DNA of 64,000 bases, from contig NC_016479.1 of NCBI RefSeq assembly GCF_000227115.2, positions 1,300,686-1,364,685 of the forward strand, written 5' to 3'. This DNA comes from Naumovozyma dairenensis CBS 421. Its lineage: Eukaryota > Ascomycota > Saccharomycetes > Saccharomycetales > Saccharomycetaceae. Of this stretch, positions 28,264 to 37,763 are shown in pieces; position 1 is the stretch's first letter, and each line of letters starts with the position of its first letter. The notes beneath the pieces were generated by a model. It did not search any database, was not told where the DNA came from, and saw only the letters and a program-made list of their open reading frames with translations. The position numbers and the translations under genes were made by a program.

Positions 28264-29640
28264 CTATTTCTTCTTGTTTGAAGTGGAGTTTTTTGGTAAT
28301 TCCTTAACGTATGGCAAAAACTCTGGCTCACCTGGAATGTACTTTCTTAAGACTTCTGGAACGATCAAACCATCTTCAGTTTGGTAGTTTTCTAAGATAC
28401 AACATAAAGCCCTTTCAGTAGCAGCTAAAGTAGAGTTCAAACAATGAACGTATTTCTTTTCTCTGTCACCCATTTTCTTGATACCACATCTGATTTCCAA
28501 GTTTCTTGATTGATAATCGGTACAATTGGAACATGAGACTAGTTCCTTGTATTCTTTTTGGTATGGGAACCAAGCTTCTAAATCGTACTTCTTGGCAGCA
28601 GCATTATTTAATTCACCAGAGACAATACCAACAACACGGTATGGTAATTTCAATGATTGGTAGAAAGCTTCTGAATGGTTAATCATTTTGTCAAATTCCT
28701 CCCAAGATTTTTCTGGTTCTGTCAAACAGAATTGTTCAATTTTTTCGAAAGCATGGACTCTAAAGATACCCCAAGCGTCCTTACCATGAGAACCAGCTTC
28801 TCTACGGAAACAAGAAGAATAACCAACATATCTGATTGGTAATTGTTCTTGTGGTTTTTCGAACCATTCACCGCTGTGGTAGGCTGAAATAGGTTGTTCA
28901 GAAGTGGCAATCAAATATTTTTCATCGTCACCATCGATAACCTTGTATAATTCTTCATCAAATTGGGATAATTGAGCAGTCTTAGCCATGACTTCTTTGT
29001 TCATCATAACTGGAGCCTGTAATGGAACATAACCATTCTTAGCCATGTAACTTAAACCATAGTTAATTAAAGCTTGGTTTAAGAAAACACCGTAGTTTCT
29101 CAAGAAGAAACCTCTGTGACCAGAGATCTTGACACCACGTTCTGGATCATAACCATCTAATCTCAACAAGATTTCATGATGTGATAATGTAGCTGGCTTA
29201 CCAGTGACAGAGGCAACTGGACCAACATTTTCTAATCCTTCAGGTTTCCAAGTACGGACTAATTCATTGTTTTCTTCGTCATTAGAAATGACAACAGATG
29301 GGTGGACAATATTACCAACTTGGAAGACTTTTTCTTTTAAATCTTTATCATCTTTTTGTTCCCTTTCGGTCAATTTAGCCTTTTCTGCGGTTAATATATC
29401 CTTTTCAACTAATAATTCTTTTGGATCTTCTTTGTTTTTAAATTTCAAACCAATATCTTTTTGTAATTTGTTTAGTTTTTTGTTTAATTCATCTAGTTCA
29501 AATCTAGTCTTAACCCAATCTTTGTAATCAGCAATAATATCATCAACCAATTCAACGCTGGCGTTTCTAGCCTTTTGGGATTGTCTAATTAGTTCTGGGT
29601 TACCACCCTTTTCTTCAATAAATTGATTAATATCTAACAT
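28264..29640 (-). CDS. SES1: Cytosolic seryl-tRNA synthetase
   Basis: 458 residues (462 in S. cerevisiae). It charges tRNA-Ser with serine in the cytosol. The N-terminal region to about residue 110 is the long antiparallel coiled coil that binds the tRNA variable arm (LDELNKKLNKLQKDIGLKFK...). The class II catalytic core carries motif 2 (CFRREAGSHGKDAWGIFRVH, about 275-295) and motif 3 (NSTLAATERALCCILENYQ, about 400-418). The lysine-rich end (LPKNSTSNKKK) is the fungal C-terminal extension. It lies between RPS11 and ATG31 as in S. cerevisiae (YDR023W), with biased codon use. Confidence 0.97.
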   Translation of the reverse strand: MLDINQFIEEKGGNPELIRQSQKARNASVELVDDIIADYKDWVKTRFELDELNKKLNKLQKDIGLKFKNKEDPKELLVEKDILTAEKAKLTEREQKDDKDLKEKVFQVGNIVHPSVVISNDEENNELVRTWKPEGLENVGPVASVTGKPATLSHHEILLRLDGYDPERGVKISGHRGFFLRNYGVFLNQALINYGLSYMAKNGYVPLQAPVMMNKEVMAKTAQLSQFDEELYKVIDGDDEKYLIATSEQPISAYHSGEWFEKPQEQLPIRYVGYSSCFRREAGSHGKDAWGIFRVHAFEKIEQFCLTEPEKSWEEFDKMINHSEAFYQSLKLPYRVVGIVSGELNNAAAKKYDLEAWFPYQKEYKELVSCSNCTDYQSRNLEIRCGIKKMGDREKKYVHCLNSTLAATERALCCILENYQTEDGLIVPEVLRKYIPGEPEFLPYVKELPKNSTSNKKK

Positions 29641-30035
29641 CTCTGGTCTCTGCCTTTATCAGTACAGTTCGATGTGCTCTTCAAGCTAGAAAAGCTGTAC
29701 GTGCTTAAGTTGACAGCATTACTTAACTGAAATTTCAATGTTTTCTTTGTTAACTATTTGAAAAATTTTCGTTTCTTCGAGGAAAAGTCCTGTGAACCGC
29801 CTTCTAAATACATCGTTTGAAGCCCCTTTTTTTAGGCCTAATAGCCCCTTGGGAAACAATACCAAATATAGCCTCAGTTCGATTCTCTGAGGAAAAACTT
29901 AAAAAAGTCGAAAATCAATGTCTTAAATAGCTCTAAGGATGTCAGTTAAAGTGTATATTCTTGTTACTGTCAAATTCAAAACGGTGCTTAGTTATAGGGC
30001 TGATATAGCTAGTGGCATACCCATTTGAAAGAATA
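29641..30035. other. Divergent promoter region of SES1 and ATG31
   Basis: 395 bases between divergent starts. An ATG31 frame opens upstream with GTG at 30012 but is not expected to be used. No other gene. Confidence 0.6.
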
Positions 30036-30566
30036 ATGGCTTATTTAAACGTGACAGTATTTGATAAAAATGTTGTTCATTCTCTGACTAATGAAATCGA
30101 AAACTCATCATCACCAGAATGTAATACTAATGCCATGTTCCCTACTAAAATAAAGTACATTTTCGAGGAAGACGAGAAAGAACAAGAGGGAGAAGGAAGA
30201 GACCAAAATATCGAGGAAGGGCGTACACCTGGTTCTGGAACAAAAATTGATAAAGCTATATTAGGTACTAGTGTTTCTAAGAGTGGAAATGATGAGATAG
30301 AGAATGTCATTATCATTGATTTGAATGAAGATAGAACCATTCAAAACATTTCATTAATTAGTGATAATTATGAAATTTTAGACTACAGCAAGGAACAAGA
30401 ATCAAAGGATTCTAGACATGAGTTTTTTAGTGATGACATAGAACTGAATGTTCTTTCAAAATTCTGCGACCTGGAGCCATATACAAAAGACGTGCCGCTG
30501 GATGACATGGTTAATCTTTATAGGAAACAAACTGAACAACTTCAAATATTATCAGACAATATATGA
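30036..30566 (+). CDS. ATG31: Atg31-like autophagy scaffold subunit
   Basis: 176 residues from the ATG at 30036 (196 in S. cerevisiae Atg31). Atg31 bridges Atg17 and Atg29 in the complex that nucleates the phagophore assembly site on starvation. MAYLNVTVFDKNV matches the family N terminus, followed by AMFPTKIKYIFEED, IENVIIIDLNEDRTIQNISLISDNYEILDY (the beta-sandwich core contacting Atg29) and the C-terminal helix IELNVLSKFCDLEPYTKDVPLDDMVNLY...TEQLQILSDN, which binds Atg17. The middle is acidic and disordered. The protein evolves fast, but these motifs and its position next to SES1 and FAL1 (YDR022C) make the call firm. Confidence 0.92.
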   Translation: MAYLNVTVFDKNVVHSLTNEIENSSSPECNTNAMFPTKIKYIFEEDEKEQEGEGRDQNIEEGRTPGSGTKIDKAILGTSVSKSGNDEIENVIIIDLNEDRTIQNISLISDNYEILDYSKEQESKDSRHEFFSDDIELNVLSKFCDLEPYTKDVPLDDMVNLYRKQTEQLQILSDNI

Positions 30567-30695
30567 TATGATATCTGTAAAAAAGGGAAAATGAGGGTAA
30601 GAGTTGACGGAAAAAGTGCACGTATGAACTTACCATTATTAACCTTTTTGTATGATGTTTATTTAAAGCATGCTAGTAATCTCTATATATATAAT

Positions 30696-31895
30696 TTATG
30701 ACAAGTCTGCCAGGTTGGCTGGCATAGGATTTATCTTTATATGATAAAACCTCTCTATCTCTTTCAAGGTTGATCCGTCACTCTTCGTGATGAAGTTAAT
30801 TGCAACACCTTTTCTTCCGAATCTTCCACTTCTACCTATTCTATGAATATAATTTTCCATATTTTCAGGTAAATCATAATTTATCACCAATGAAACTTGT
30901 TGCACATCTATACCACGAGCCCAGACATCTGTTGATATTAAAACACGGGAATGGCCTGTCCTAAAATCATTCATAACTTTATCTCTATCTTCCTGTTTCA
31001 TATCACCATGCATGGAAACGACTGCAAAGTTTGCTTGAGCCAATTTTGCTGATAACCAATCTACCTTTTTCTTTGTATTACAAAAAATAACACATTGTGT
31101 TATAGTCAAGGAATCATAAATATCACATAAAGTATCGAATTTCCAATCTTCTTTATCAACATTGACTATATACTGTTTAATCCCCTCAAGAGAAATTTCA
31201 TCTTGTTTCACTAAAATCTTTACGGGATCATTCATAAATTTTTTGGTTATTTCTAAAATGTTTTTATCCATTGTTGCACTCACAACTACCACTTGGCAAC
31301 TTTTCGGTAATTTAGCAAAGATATCATAAATTTGTTGTTTAAAACCTAATATTTCACTTAACAGTTCATCAGCTTCATCTAACACTAAAATTTGAATATT
31401 TCTAACGTTTAATAATTGCCTTTTAATCATATCTAAAATTCTACCTGGAGTCCCACTAATCACATGACATGAATTTTTATTAATCTTCTTAAGATCCTCT
31501 TTCATCATCTTCCCACCAATCATAGCCATTGACTTAACATTCATATAATCACCTAAATTCCCCACTACTTGATTAATTTGAACAGCCAATTCTCTTGTGG
31601 GGGATAATATCAAACCTTGTAATTGTTTCTTATCAGAATCAATAATTTGTAACATTCCAATGGTAAAAGTGGCCGTCTTACCGGTACCAGATTGAGCTTG
31701 TGCAATGACATCATTACCTGCGATGATTCTAGTGATAGCTCTTGATTGAATTGAGGAAGGTGATTCGAAACCATAAGAGTAGATACCTTTCAGTAGGTTT
31801 GGTTTTAATGACATGGATTCGAATGTGGATGATACTTTCAATTTTTTCGATGTTTTGAATTTTAATTTTGTATCTAGGTCTCTGTTTAACGACAT
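30696..31895 (-). CDS. FAL1: Fal1-like DEAD-box RNA helicase (18S rRNA processing)
   Basis: 399 residues from the ATG at 31895, the same length as S. cerevisiae Fal1; the upstream in-frame GTG codon at 31943 is not preferred because [18 protein letters not shown] matches the family N terminus. Fal1 is the yeast eIF4A-III relative, a nucleolar ATPase of the SSU processome needed for 40S maturation. All DEAD-box motifs are present: Q motif (SSIQ), I AQSGTGKT, Ia PTRELA, GG, Ib [43 protein letters not shown]. The promoter has RRPE and PAC elements typical of ribosome-biogenesis genes. Converges with ATG31. Confidence 0.97.
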   Translation of the reverse strand: MSLNRDLDTKLKFKTSKKLKVSSTFESMSLKPNLLKGIYSYGFESPSSIQSRAITRIIAGNDVIAQAQSGTGKTATFTIGMLQIIDSDKKQLQGLILSPTRELAVQINQVVGNLGDYMNVKSMAMIGGKMMKEDLKKINKNSCHVISGTPGRILDMIKRQLLNVRNIQILVLDEADELLSEILGFKQQIYDIFAKLPKSCQVVVVSATMDKNILEITKKFMNDPVKILVKQDEISLEGIKQYIVNVDKEDWKFDTLCDIYDSLTITQCVIFCNTKKKVDWLSAKLAQANFAVVSMHGDMKQEDRDKVMNDFRTGHSRVLISTDVWARGIDVQQVSLVINYDLPENMENYIHRIGRSGRFGRKGVAINFITKSDGSTLKEIERFYHIKINPMPANLADLS

Positions 31896-32050
31896 TTTTT
31901 TTTTTGTTTCTTTGTTTTGCTGCAATATGTCAGGTCTTGTCACTTTGCAGGGTTTTATCGAGTTATTATCACTTCTCTAATGCTCTGTGTTATATATAAT
32001 GTCTGCGTTGGTTCATAAGCTTTGTCGTAGCAACTACTCGATATAGTTTA

Positions 32051-32087
32051 CGAAATTTTTCAGAGGAAAAATGTTTTTAGCGATGAG
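32051..32087. promoter_or_regulatory. RRPE and PAC elements in the FAL1-DAS2 promoter region
   Basis: TGAAAAATTTCG on the minus strand (32051-32062) matches the RRPE motif and GCGATGAG (32080-32087) is a perfect PAC motif. The pair marks yeast ribosome-biogenesis promoters and lies 156-192 bases upstream of FAL1. Confidence 0.6.
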
Positions 32088-32202
32088 ATGAGATGGAGTG
32101 GCTGTGGAAAAAATGGATGATAAAGCTTCAAATTAAAAAGAAATTTGGTAAGCAAGGTTTAGAGAAGACGACAGCAGAAAGAGACGGTAGCAAGTGGAAA
32201 AT

Positions 32203-32958
32203 ATGATCGATAAAAAGACATTTGTTGTCTCAATTGCTGGAGGTCATGGAACCGGTGTTTATGAACTATCTTTACGAATCAAAGATGATTTAAAGGTATT
32301 ATTCAAGAAAATTAAGATTGATATAGTTAATCTTGACGATTTAATTATTGATCCTGAACATAGAAAGTATAATGATAAAGATTATGCGTTCGAAGATATA
32401 TATGAGAAATTAACACACTGTATTGTTGGTAAGAACATTGAAAAGGCAGACACTGAAAGAGGAGGAGAAGATGTTAAAATCATTATACTATGTGGTAGTT
32501 ATGCACTTTATAATATTAAAATCAATGAAATTTCCAAATTAAAAGTATACTTAGATGATGATAGTGATCAACGACTGATTAATTTGATATCTATGAATGG
32601 GAAGAAGACGGCTGATGAACAAAATAAGGCCGTTACAGCGGAAAATGACAAGGAAATGTTATCTAAATTGTTACATAATTATTTGGAACATTTAAGACCA
32701 GAAATGCAAAAATATATTGAACCCACCAAGATTCATTCTGATCTTATTATTCCAAATCAAACTGGTGATGAAATTGGTGTTGCAATTATAGTTGATGGAA
32801 TAGTTAAGATTATTGAGAAAATTAAACATGATGGGATACGATACCCTGTATTTAATAACAAGGTTTTACCTGAAGGTTCATCTCCATCACCACCATTATG
32901 GGATTTTGAAGCAGAGATGATGGATGTGGAAAAGGATCGTTACTATGATTTAGCTTGA
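32203..32958 (+). CDS. DAS2: Das2-like uridine kinase-related protein
   Basis: 251 residues from the ATG at 32203 (232 in S. cerevisiae Das2). It sits between FAL1 and GCV1 as YDR020C does. The N terminus VVSIAGGHGTGVYELSLRI has the shape of a uridine kinase P-loop, followed by DIVNLDDLIIDPE and FEDIYEKL, a layout like the nucleoside-kinase fold (Walker A, then substrate loop), and a late IILCGSYALYN strand. The usual P-loop GK[ST] is GVY here, so ATP phosphoryl transfer is doubtful and it may be a pseudo-kinase; I do not recall whether S. cerevisiae Das2 keeps the lysine. C terminus HLRPEMQKYIEPTKIHSDLIIPN is typical of uridine kinase-like proteins. Confidence 0.8.
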   Translation: MIDKKTFVVSIAGGHGTGVYELSLRIKDDLKVLFKKIKIDIVNLDDLIIDPEHRKYNDKDYAFEDIYEKLTHCIVGKNIEKADTERGGEDVKIIILCGSYALYNIKINEISKLKVYLDDDSDQRLINLISMNGKKTADEQNKAVTAENDKEMLSKLLHNYLEHLRPEMQKYIEPTKIHSDLIIPNQTGDEIGVAIIVDGIVKIIEKIKHDGIRYPVFNNKVLPEGSSPSPPLWDFEAEMMDVEKDRYYDLA

Positions 32959-33361
32959 TAGCTATCGTGTAGGTACGTAGTTTATGTTCTGCAGTTACAG
33001 GAGTCAAGGCCCTTGAATATTGTTTGACTTCTTTCGAATGTAACCTGTATGAACTATATCATTGTTCCATATATCCGCGATTAAAGATATATCGATGGAG
33101 CGATAACATATATATTTATGTATGTATTTAACGTTACGTACGCATATAACGTTATATTCTGTAAAGGGAATATGTTACAATGTCGAATGGGAGATATATC
33201 TTACCGGTATATATATATGTATACTATAATAATATGGTATAACGTTACATTTTGGGTTATATGGTTTGGATCTCCATTATTTTATTAAGGCGAAACCTTA
33301 TATATCCCTTAAGTGAGATATCTATAGCTCAGTTCACGAAACACAAACTCTGTACGTCAAG
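32959..33361. other. DAS2-GCV1 intergenic region
   Basis: 403 bases, strongly alternating TA steps, containing AACGTTACGTACGC near 33129 and no gene. Confidence 0.5.
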
Positions 33362-34698
33362 ATGAAAAGAATTCTATCGAGAAGAAGTACTCTAGGTTCT
33401 AAATATTTAGTCAATTTAATTAGGTTAAATTCAACTAGTAGTGAAACGGCAGCAGCAGCAACAGCAGCAGCTTTGAGTTTAAAAAAACACCTCTGTTTGA
33501 TTTACATGTAGAATTAGGGGCGACAATGGTTCCCTTTGCAGGTTATTCCATGCCTTTATTATATTCTAATCAAAGTCATATTGAATCACATAATTGGACC
33601 AGAAAAAATGCAGGGTTATTTGATGTATCTCATATGTTACAAAGTAAATTAGTTGGAGTTGATTGTATAAAATTGTTGAATAAAATTACGCCTACAGATT
33701 TTGGAAAAGTTCCAGTCAACTATTCTCATTTATCTGTATTATTGAACAAGAATGGTGGTATTGTTGATGATACCATTATTACTAAAGGTGATGAGCAATC
33801 CTCTTTGTTTTGGATAGTTACTAATGCTAATAGAATTAAAGAGGATAGTGAGTTTTTTGTGCAGGAAATTCATAATTTGAAAGAGAAAGGGAAAGAGAAT
33901 AATGGGGTTGATGTTCATTGGCAAGTTATTCATGGGAGAGCCTTAATGGCTTTACAAGGTCCCAAAGCTAAAAAGATACTCAGTTCTTTATTAAAAAAGT
34001 TGGATGGAAAAGATGATGAATTGAAGACGTTTTATTTTGGAGAGAGAAGACAACTAGAATTATTTAATGATATTCTGATAAATGTTACAAGAAGTGGATA
34101 CACGGGAGAAGATGGGTTTGAAATTAGTGTTGAAGATAAGCATGCGGAAGAAGTAGCCAGATTGCTATTGGATAATGAATCTACTAAACCTATTGGATTG
34201 GCAGCTAGAGATAGCTTAAGGTTGGAAGCAGGAATGTGTTTGTATGGGAATGAACTGAATGAAACTATTAACCCCGTTGAAGCTTCATTGAAATGGGTCA
34301 TCTCCAAATCCAGGAGGAACAATGGTAACTTCAATGGATTTGATAAGATAATGAAACAATTGAACGATAAAAGTAATGAAAAAGTAAGAATTGGTTTTAA
34401 ATATTTGAAAAAGGGACCTGCAGCCAGAGGTGGATCCAAGATATTTCAACAATCGATTTTGTCTACTAAAGATGAAGCAGTTACAAACCCGCCTGTTCAA
34501 ATAGGCGAAGTGACATCAGGGAGCGCATCACCAACTTTGAATAATATTAATGTCGGACAAGGTTATGTTCAAAACGGACTTCACAAGCGTGGTACTCCCT
34601 TGTTGGTACAAGTTAGAAATAAATTTTACCCGATTGAGATAGTGAAGATGCCATTTGTACCAACACACTATTATAAGCCTTTATCCTCCTCAGAGTAG
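33362..34698 (+). CDS. GCV1: Mitochondrial aminomethyltransferase (glycine cleavage T protein), reading frame interrupted
   Basis: The T subunit of the mitochondrial glycine decarboxylase complex, transferring the methylene group to tetrahydrofolate. The expected start is the ATG at 33362: MKRILSRRSTLGSKYLVN is a typical arginine-rich mitochondrial presequence. The frame breaks at an A7 run (33481-33487): in frame it would end about 16 codons later, but one extra A gives TPLFDLHVELGATM and joins the long frame that is open to 34698 (from ATG 33526, 390 residues). The main part is colinear with Gcv1: MVPFAGYSMP, NAGLFDVSHMLQSKL, GGIVDDTIITK, LMALQGPKAKK, GYTGEDGFEIS, GLAARDSLRLEAGMCLYG and GYVQNGLHKRGTPLLVQVRNKFYP. 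A sequencing indel is the likely cause. Confidence 0.92.
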
Positions 34699-35446
34699 AT
34701 AGCTTAGATACATAGCCGATTTTAATTTTTATTTACACCTCTAACGGTTTGTAACACGATGCGGGTCTAGATGCAAATATTTTGTACTTAGGTACGAAGA
34801 CTGTTCTAATTAAAATTAGCCGCCTAGGGTGCTCCCTCACTACGTTCCCTTTTTTTATCCCAGTCGAAAATTCAAGGTCACTCTCCCTTCCCCCTAATTC
34901 TCCAATTCTTTCATGTGGGCGTAAATAACTTGGCGGATCGGACTCGGAGTTTGTCAACAAGATTGAACTGAATGCAGTTGAGTTTCCACGGACAGTGGCT
35001 GATGAAGAATGACGACAGGCGAACTGGTCCTGTCACAATGTCATACAAATGTCGTTGTATTGTGTCACTCATCCCCCCCGTCATAGTCGCAGTCACACTA
35101 GATATGGGAGATAGCATGATATACAAACAAACACGCATACATACATCCCACTCCAGAATGATCGGTGAACTTCTTGGGGGACGGGGAAACCTGTCCTCAG
35201 TTATTTATTCACATGGCTTAACAATAGTCTCGGCGGCTCTTCCTCCCTTCGAAATTTTCCAGCTGCAACACTACGTATATATAAGAAGAACCTATCAGAC
35301 TTACACAGTGAAGAAAAGTTATTCTCCACCCTCTTTAGTTTCGGAGAATTAGGAAAACTCATTCTCTCTTATTGTACAAGAGAAAGAGAAAACCTATCTT
35401 TTGAGATACCTATTTCTTTTCACGATTCTTTTAGTTACAAAACCCC
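34699..35446. other. GCV1-acyltransferase intergenic region
   Basis: 748 bases without a convincing gene (frames at 34972-35352 and 34733-34960 look like chance). TAGCCGCC (URS1-like) is at 34817-34824. Confidence 0.55.
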
Positions 35447-36757
35447 ATGGAAGAACTAATACCTTTGGACATCTCTAACGGAGCTATTACACAAAAATTC
35501 AAAGAAGAGACTAACGTGGAAGTTGAAACTGCCAAAGGGTTAAGGAACGTAAACGAAGGAAAGAAAGCTCAATTTATATTGAATTCATTATTACAATATT
35601 TTCTCAGCTTCATATGTATAATCCTCTTCATTCAAGGCTGTCTAATCCTGGTAACGACTCAGTTCATTACGAAGAAAATTTATTTTCAAAACTCAATACA
35701 TGCAAAGACAAATTTACAAATTGTATTAAACCAAACTAAGAGGTCATTCATAATCTTACTCTTATCAATCTTATCAATAATTTCTCCAACAAAAATTAGA
35801 ATAACCACAGATAATAGAACAATGGATCCAAATTCAATATTTCTTAAAGATAATGGTGAGCCTCTAGGAGCTTTACAAATGAATTCAATCATTATTTCCA
35901 ATCATCAACTTTATATTGATTGGATTATAATTTGGTGGATGGCCCATATCTCAAATCTGTCAACTAATTTCTTCATCATTTTGAAAAAATCTTTACAAAA
36001 TTTACCAATATTAGGGTATGGTATGAACAATTTTAGATTCATCTTCATGAATAGGAAATGGAAATTAGATCAATCATATCTTAAAGAACAATTATATCAA
36101 ATTAATCATAACGCTATGATGATGACTCCCATCCCTAATGGTAAAAAAAATGAAATAGAAAAAAAGATAATCAATAAAGATTCTGATCCATGGGGTTATA
36201 ATCTTCTAATATTTCCTGAAGGTACCAATTTATGTTCAAACGGTATTAAGAAAAACTTACAATATTGTCATATGATTAATAAAAAACCTTTTAAAAATGT
36301 GCTATTACCACATATAACAGGATTAAAATTTATGATTGAGAATTTAAATCCATCATTAACTTGTTTATACGATTTCACAATTGGTTATTCTGGGATTAAT
36401 GGTAAAAATGGTGATCATGAATTCGCTGATACTTTATATTCTTTAAAAAATATTTTCTTAAAGGGGAAGGGTCCTAGAATGATAGATATTTATATAAGAT
36501 CTTACAAAATAAATCAAATTCCAATCAATAATGTTGAAAATTTCCAAAATTGGTTATTTAATCTATGGCAGGAAAAGGATGCACTATTAACTAAATACTA
36601 TCAAATCGGGTCCTTTCAGGATTTTAATAATGAAAATACTACTACAACTTTAATTAATAATGGGATTGATATGAATCCTAATGAATTTGCATCAGCTGTA
36701 TTCGTACCATTCGGATTAAGCATTTTCATCATCGTGGCATACTGGTTTGCATTTTAA
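35447..36757 (+). CDS. Lysophospholipid acyltransferase-like protein (YDR018C/CST26 family)
   Basis: 436 residues, similar to YDR018C (396) and its paralogue Cst26/Psi1, which puts stearate at the sn-1 position of phosphatidylinositol. Seen: an N-terminal membrane segment (about 45-70), the acyltransferase block I motif H-X4-D in SNHQLYIDW (near residue 150), the conserved FIFMNRKWKLD, the block III motif FPEGTN, and a C-terminal membrane segment (about 413-435) ending YWFAF. It lies between GCV1 and KCS1, the YDR018C position. Which of the two paralogous activities it has cannot be told, so no symbol is given. Membrane-anchored in the ER by inference. Confidence 0.85.
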   Translation: MEELIPLDISNGAITQKFKEETNVEVETAKGLRNVNEGKKAQFILNSLLQYFLSFICIILFIQGCLILVTTQFITKKIYFQNSIHAKTNLQIVLNQTKRSFIILLLSILSIISPTKIRITTDNRTMDPNSIFLKDNGEPLGALQMNSIIISNHQLYIDWIIIWWMAHISNLSTNFFIILKKSLQNLPILGYGMNNFRFIFMNRKWKLDQSYLKEQLYQINHNAMMMTPIPNGKKNEIEKKIINKDSDPWGYNLLIFPEGTNLCSNGIKKNLQYCHMINKKPFKNVLLPHITGLKFMIENLNPSLTCLYDFTIGYSGINGKNGDHEFADTLYSLKNIFLKGKGPRMIDIYIRSYKINQIPINNVENFQNWLFNLWQEKDALLTKYYQIGSFQDFNNENTTTTLINNGIDMNPNEFASAVFVPFGLSIFIIVAYWFAF

Positions 36758-37763
36758 AAGCAAGAAATTTTCAAGTTGCATAAATATAGGAAAGTAACCC
36801 AAAACAAACCTAAACAAAGTAAAATCAAGCATTAATAGATAATGATACAATTTTCTTTGCTTGTACAAGTATCAGTCCAACAATCGAGAGGGCCGTCACT
36901 CATTTTTATATTTAATATATTTATTATATCTAACTCGCATCACACATCATAGAAATTGAACGTCTTTATAAGCTATCAAATATCCTCCATCTGTACCACG
37001 TGTCTTGTTATATTTATTAGATAATATACAACAATGAGTTTCCTTTATCTCCCTATTTCCTTATAGAGTTGCATAAGCATACAATATATATTTGTATAGA
37101 TCGGAAAAAAATAAAAGAGACGCTTTGCTGTCGAATTTTTTTAAAGAATAGAGACCACAAAATCTGACAAAGACAAAGACATATTCCTTTTCACATAAAC
37201 ACAGATCTCCAACTTTATGGTCAACTGAAAGTTCAATATAGCACACAACTAAAGTCGTGAATCATACTGTAAGGGAACATTAACAGATCGATATTCTAAA
37301 CGCAAAAAGAGAACATATCGTAAAACATTCCCTGGATAGAAAAGAGCGCGATAAAGATAAGATAAAGAGGGGAAGTGGCAAATAAACATAAGGACCGAAA
37401 AAAACAAACAAAAGACAAAGGGACGATAATAAAACAAACAGTATAGTTTATATACTATTAAACTTTAAATCTACTGATATTTATATTATAGATCCATCCT
37501 TTCTCCCTTGTCATACATACGATAATTTTTTGTTTTTCTTCTTCTGTTTTGTCTAGTGTCTAGCGTAATATCTACTTAAAGATCACAAAAGTTTAGATAG
37601 ATAGATAAATCAATCGATAGATAGATAGGTAGCTAGTTAGATAAACTAACTTCAATCGAATAACAAAAAATAGATTTTCCTAAAAGTCGAATATAAAAAA
37701 TCTGTTTATCCATTCCATTTTCATTAAAGCAAATCTCCACTATTTCACTATCTATGATAAATA
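36758..37763. other. KCS1 upstream region with a GATA microsatellite
   Basis: One kilobase without a gene, 5' of KCS1. The (GATA)n-like repeat at about 37594-37642 lies 120-170 bases before the start and could be in the 5' leader. Confidence 0.6.

Noticed and set aside
34972..35352. 126-codon frame between GCV1 and the acyltransferase
   Set aside because: Low-likelihood composition, opposing overlapping frames and no recognisable homology.
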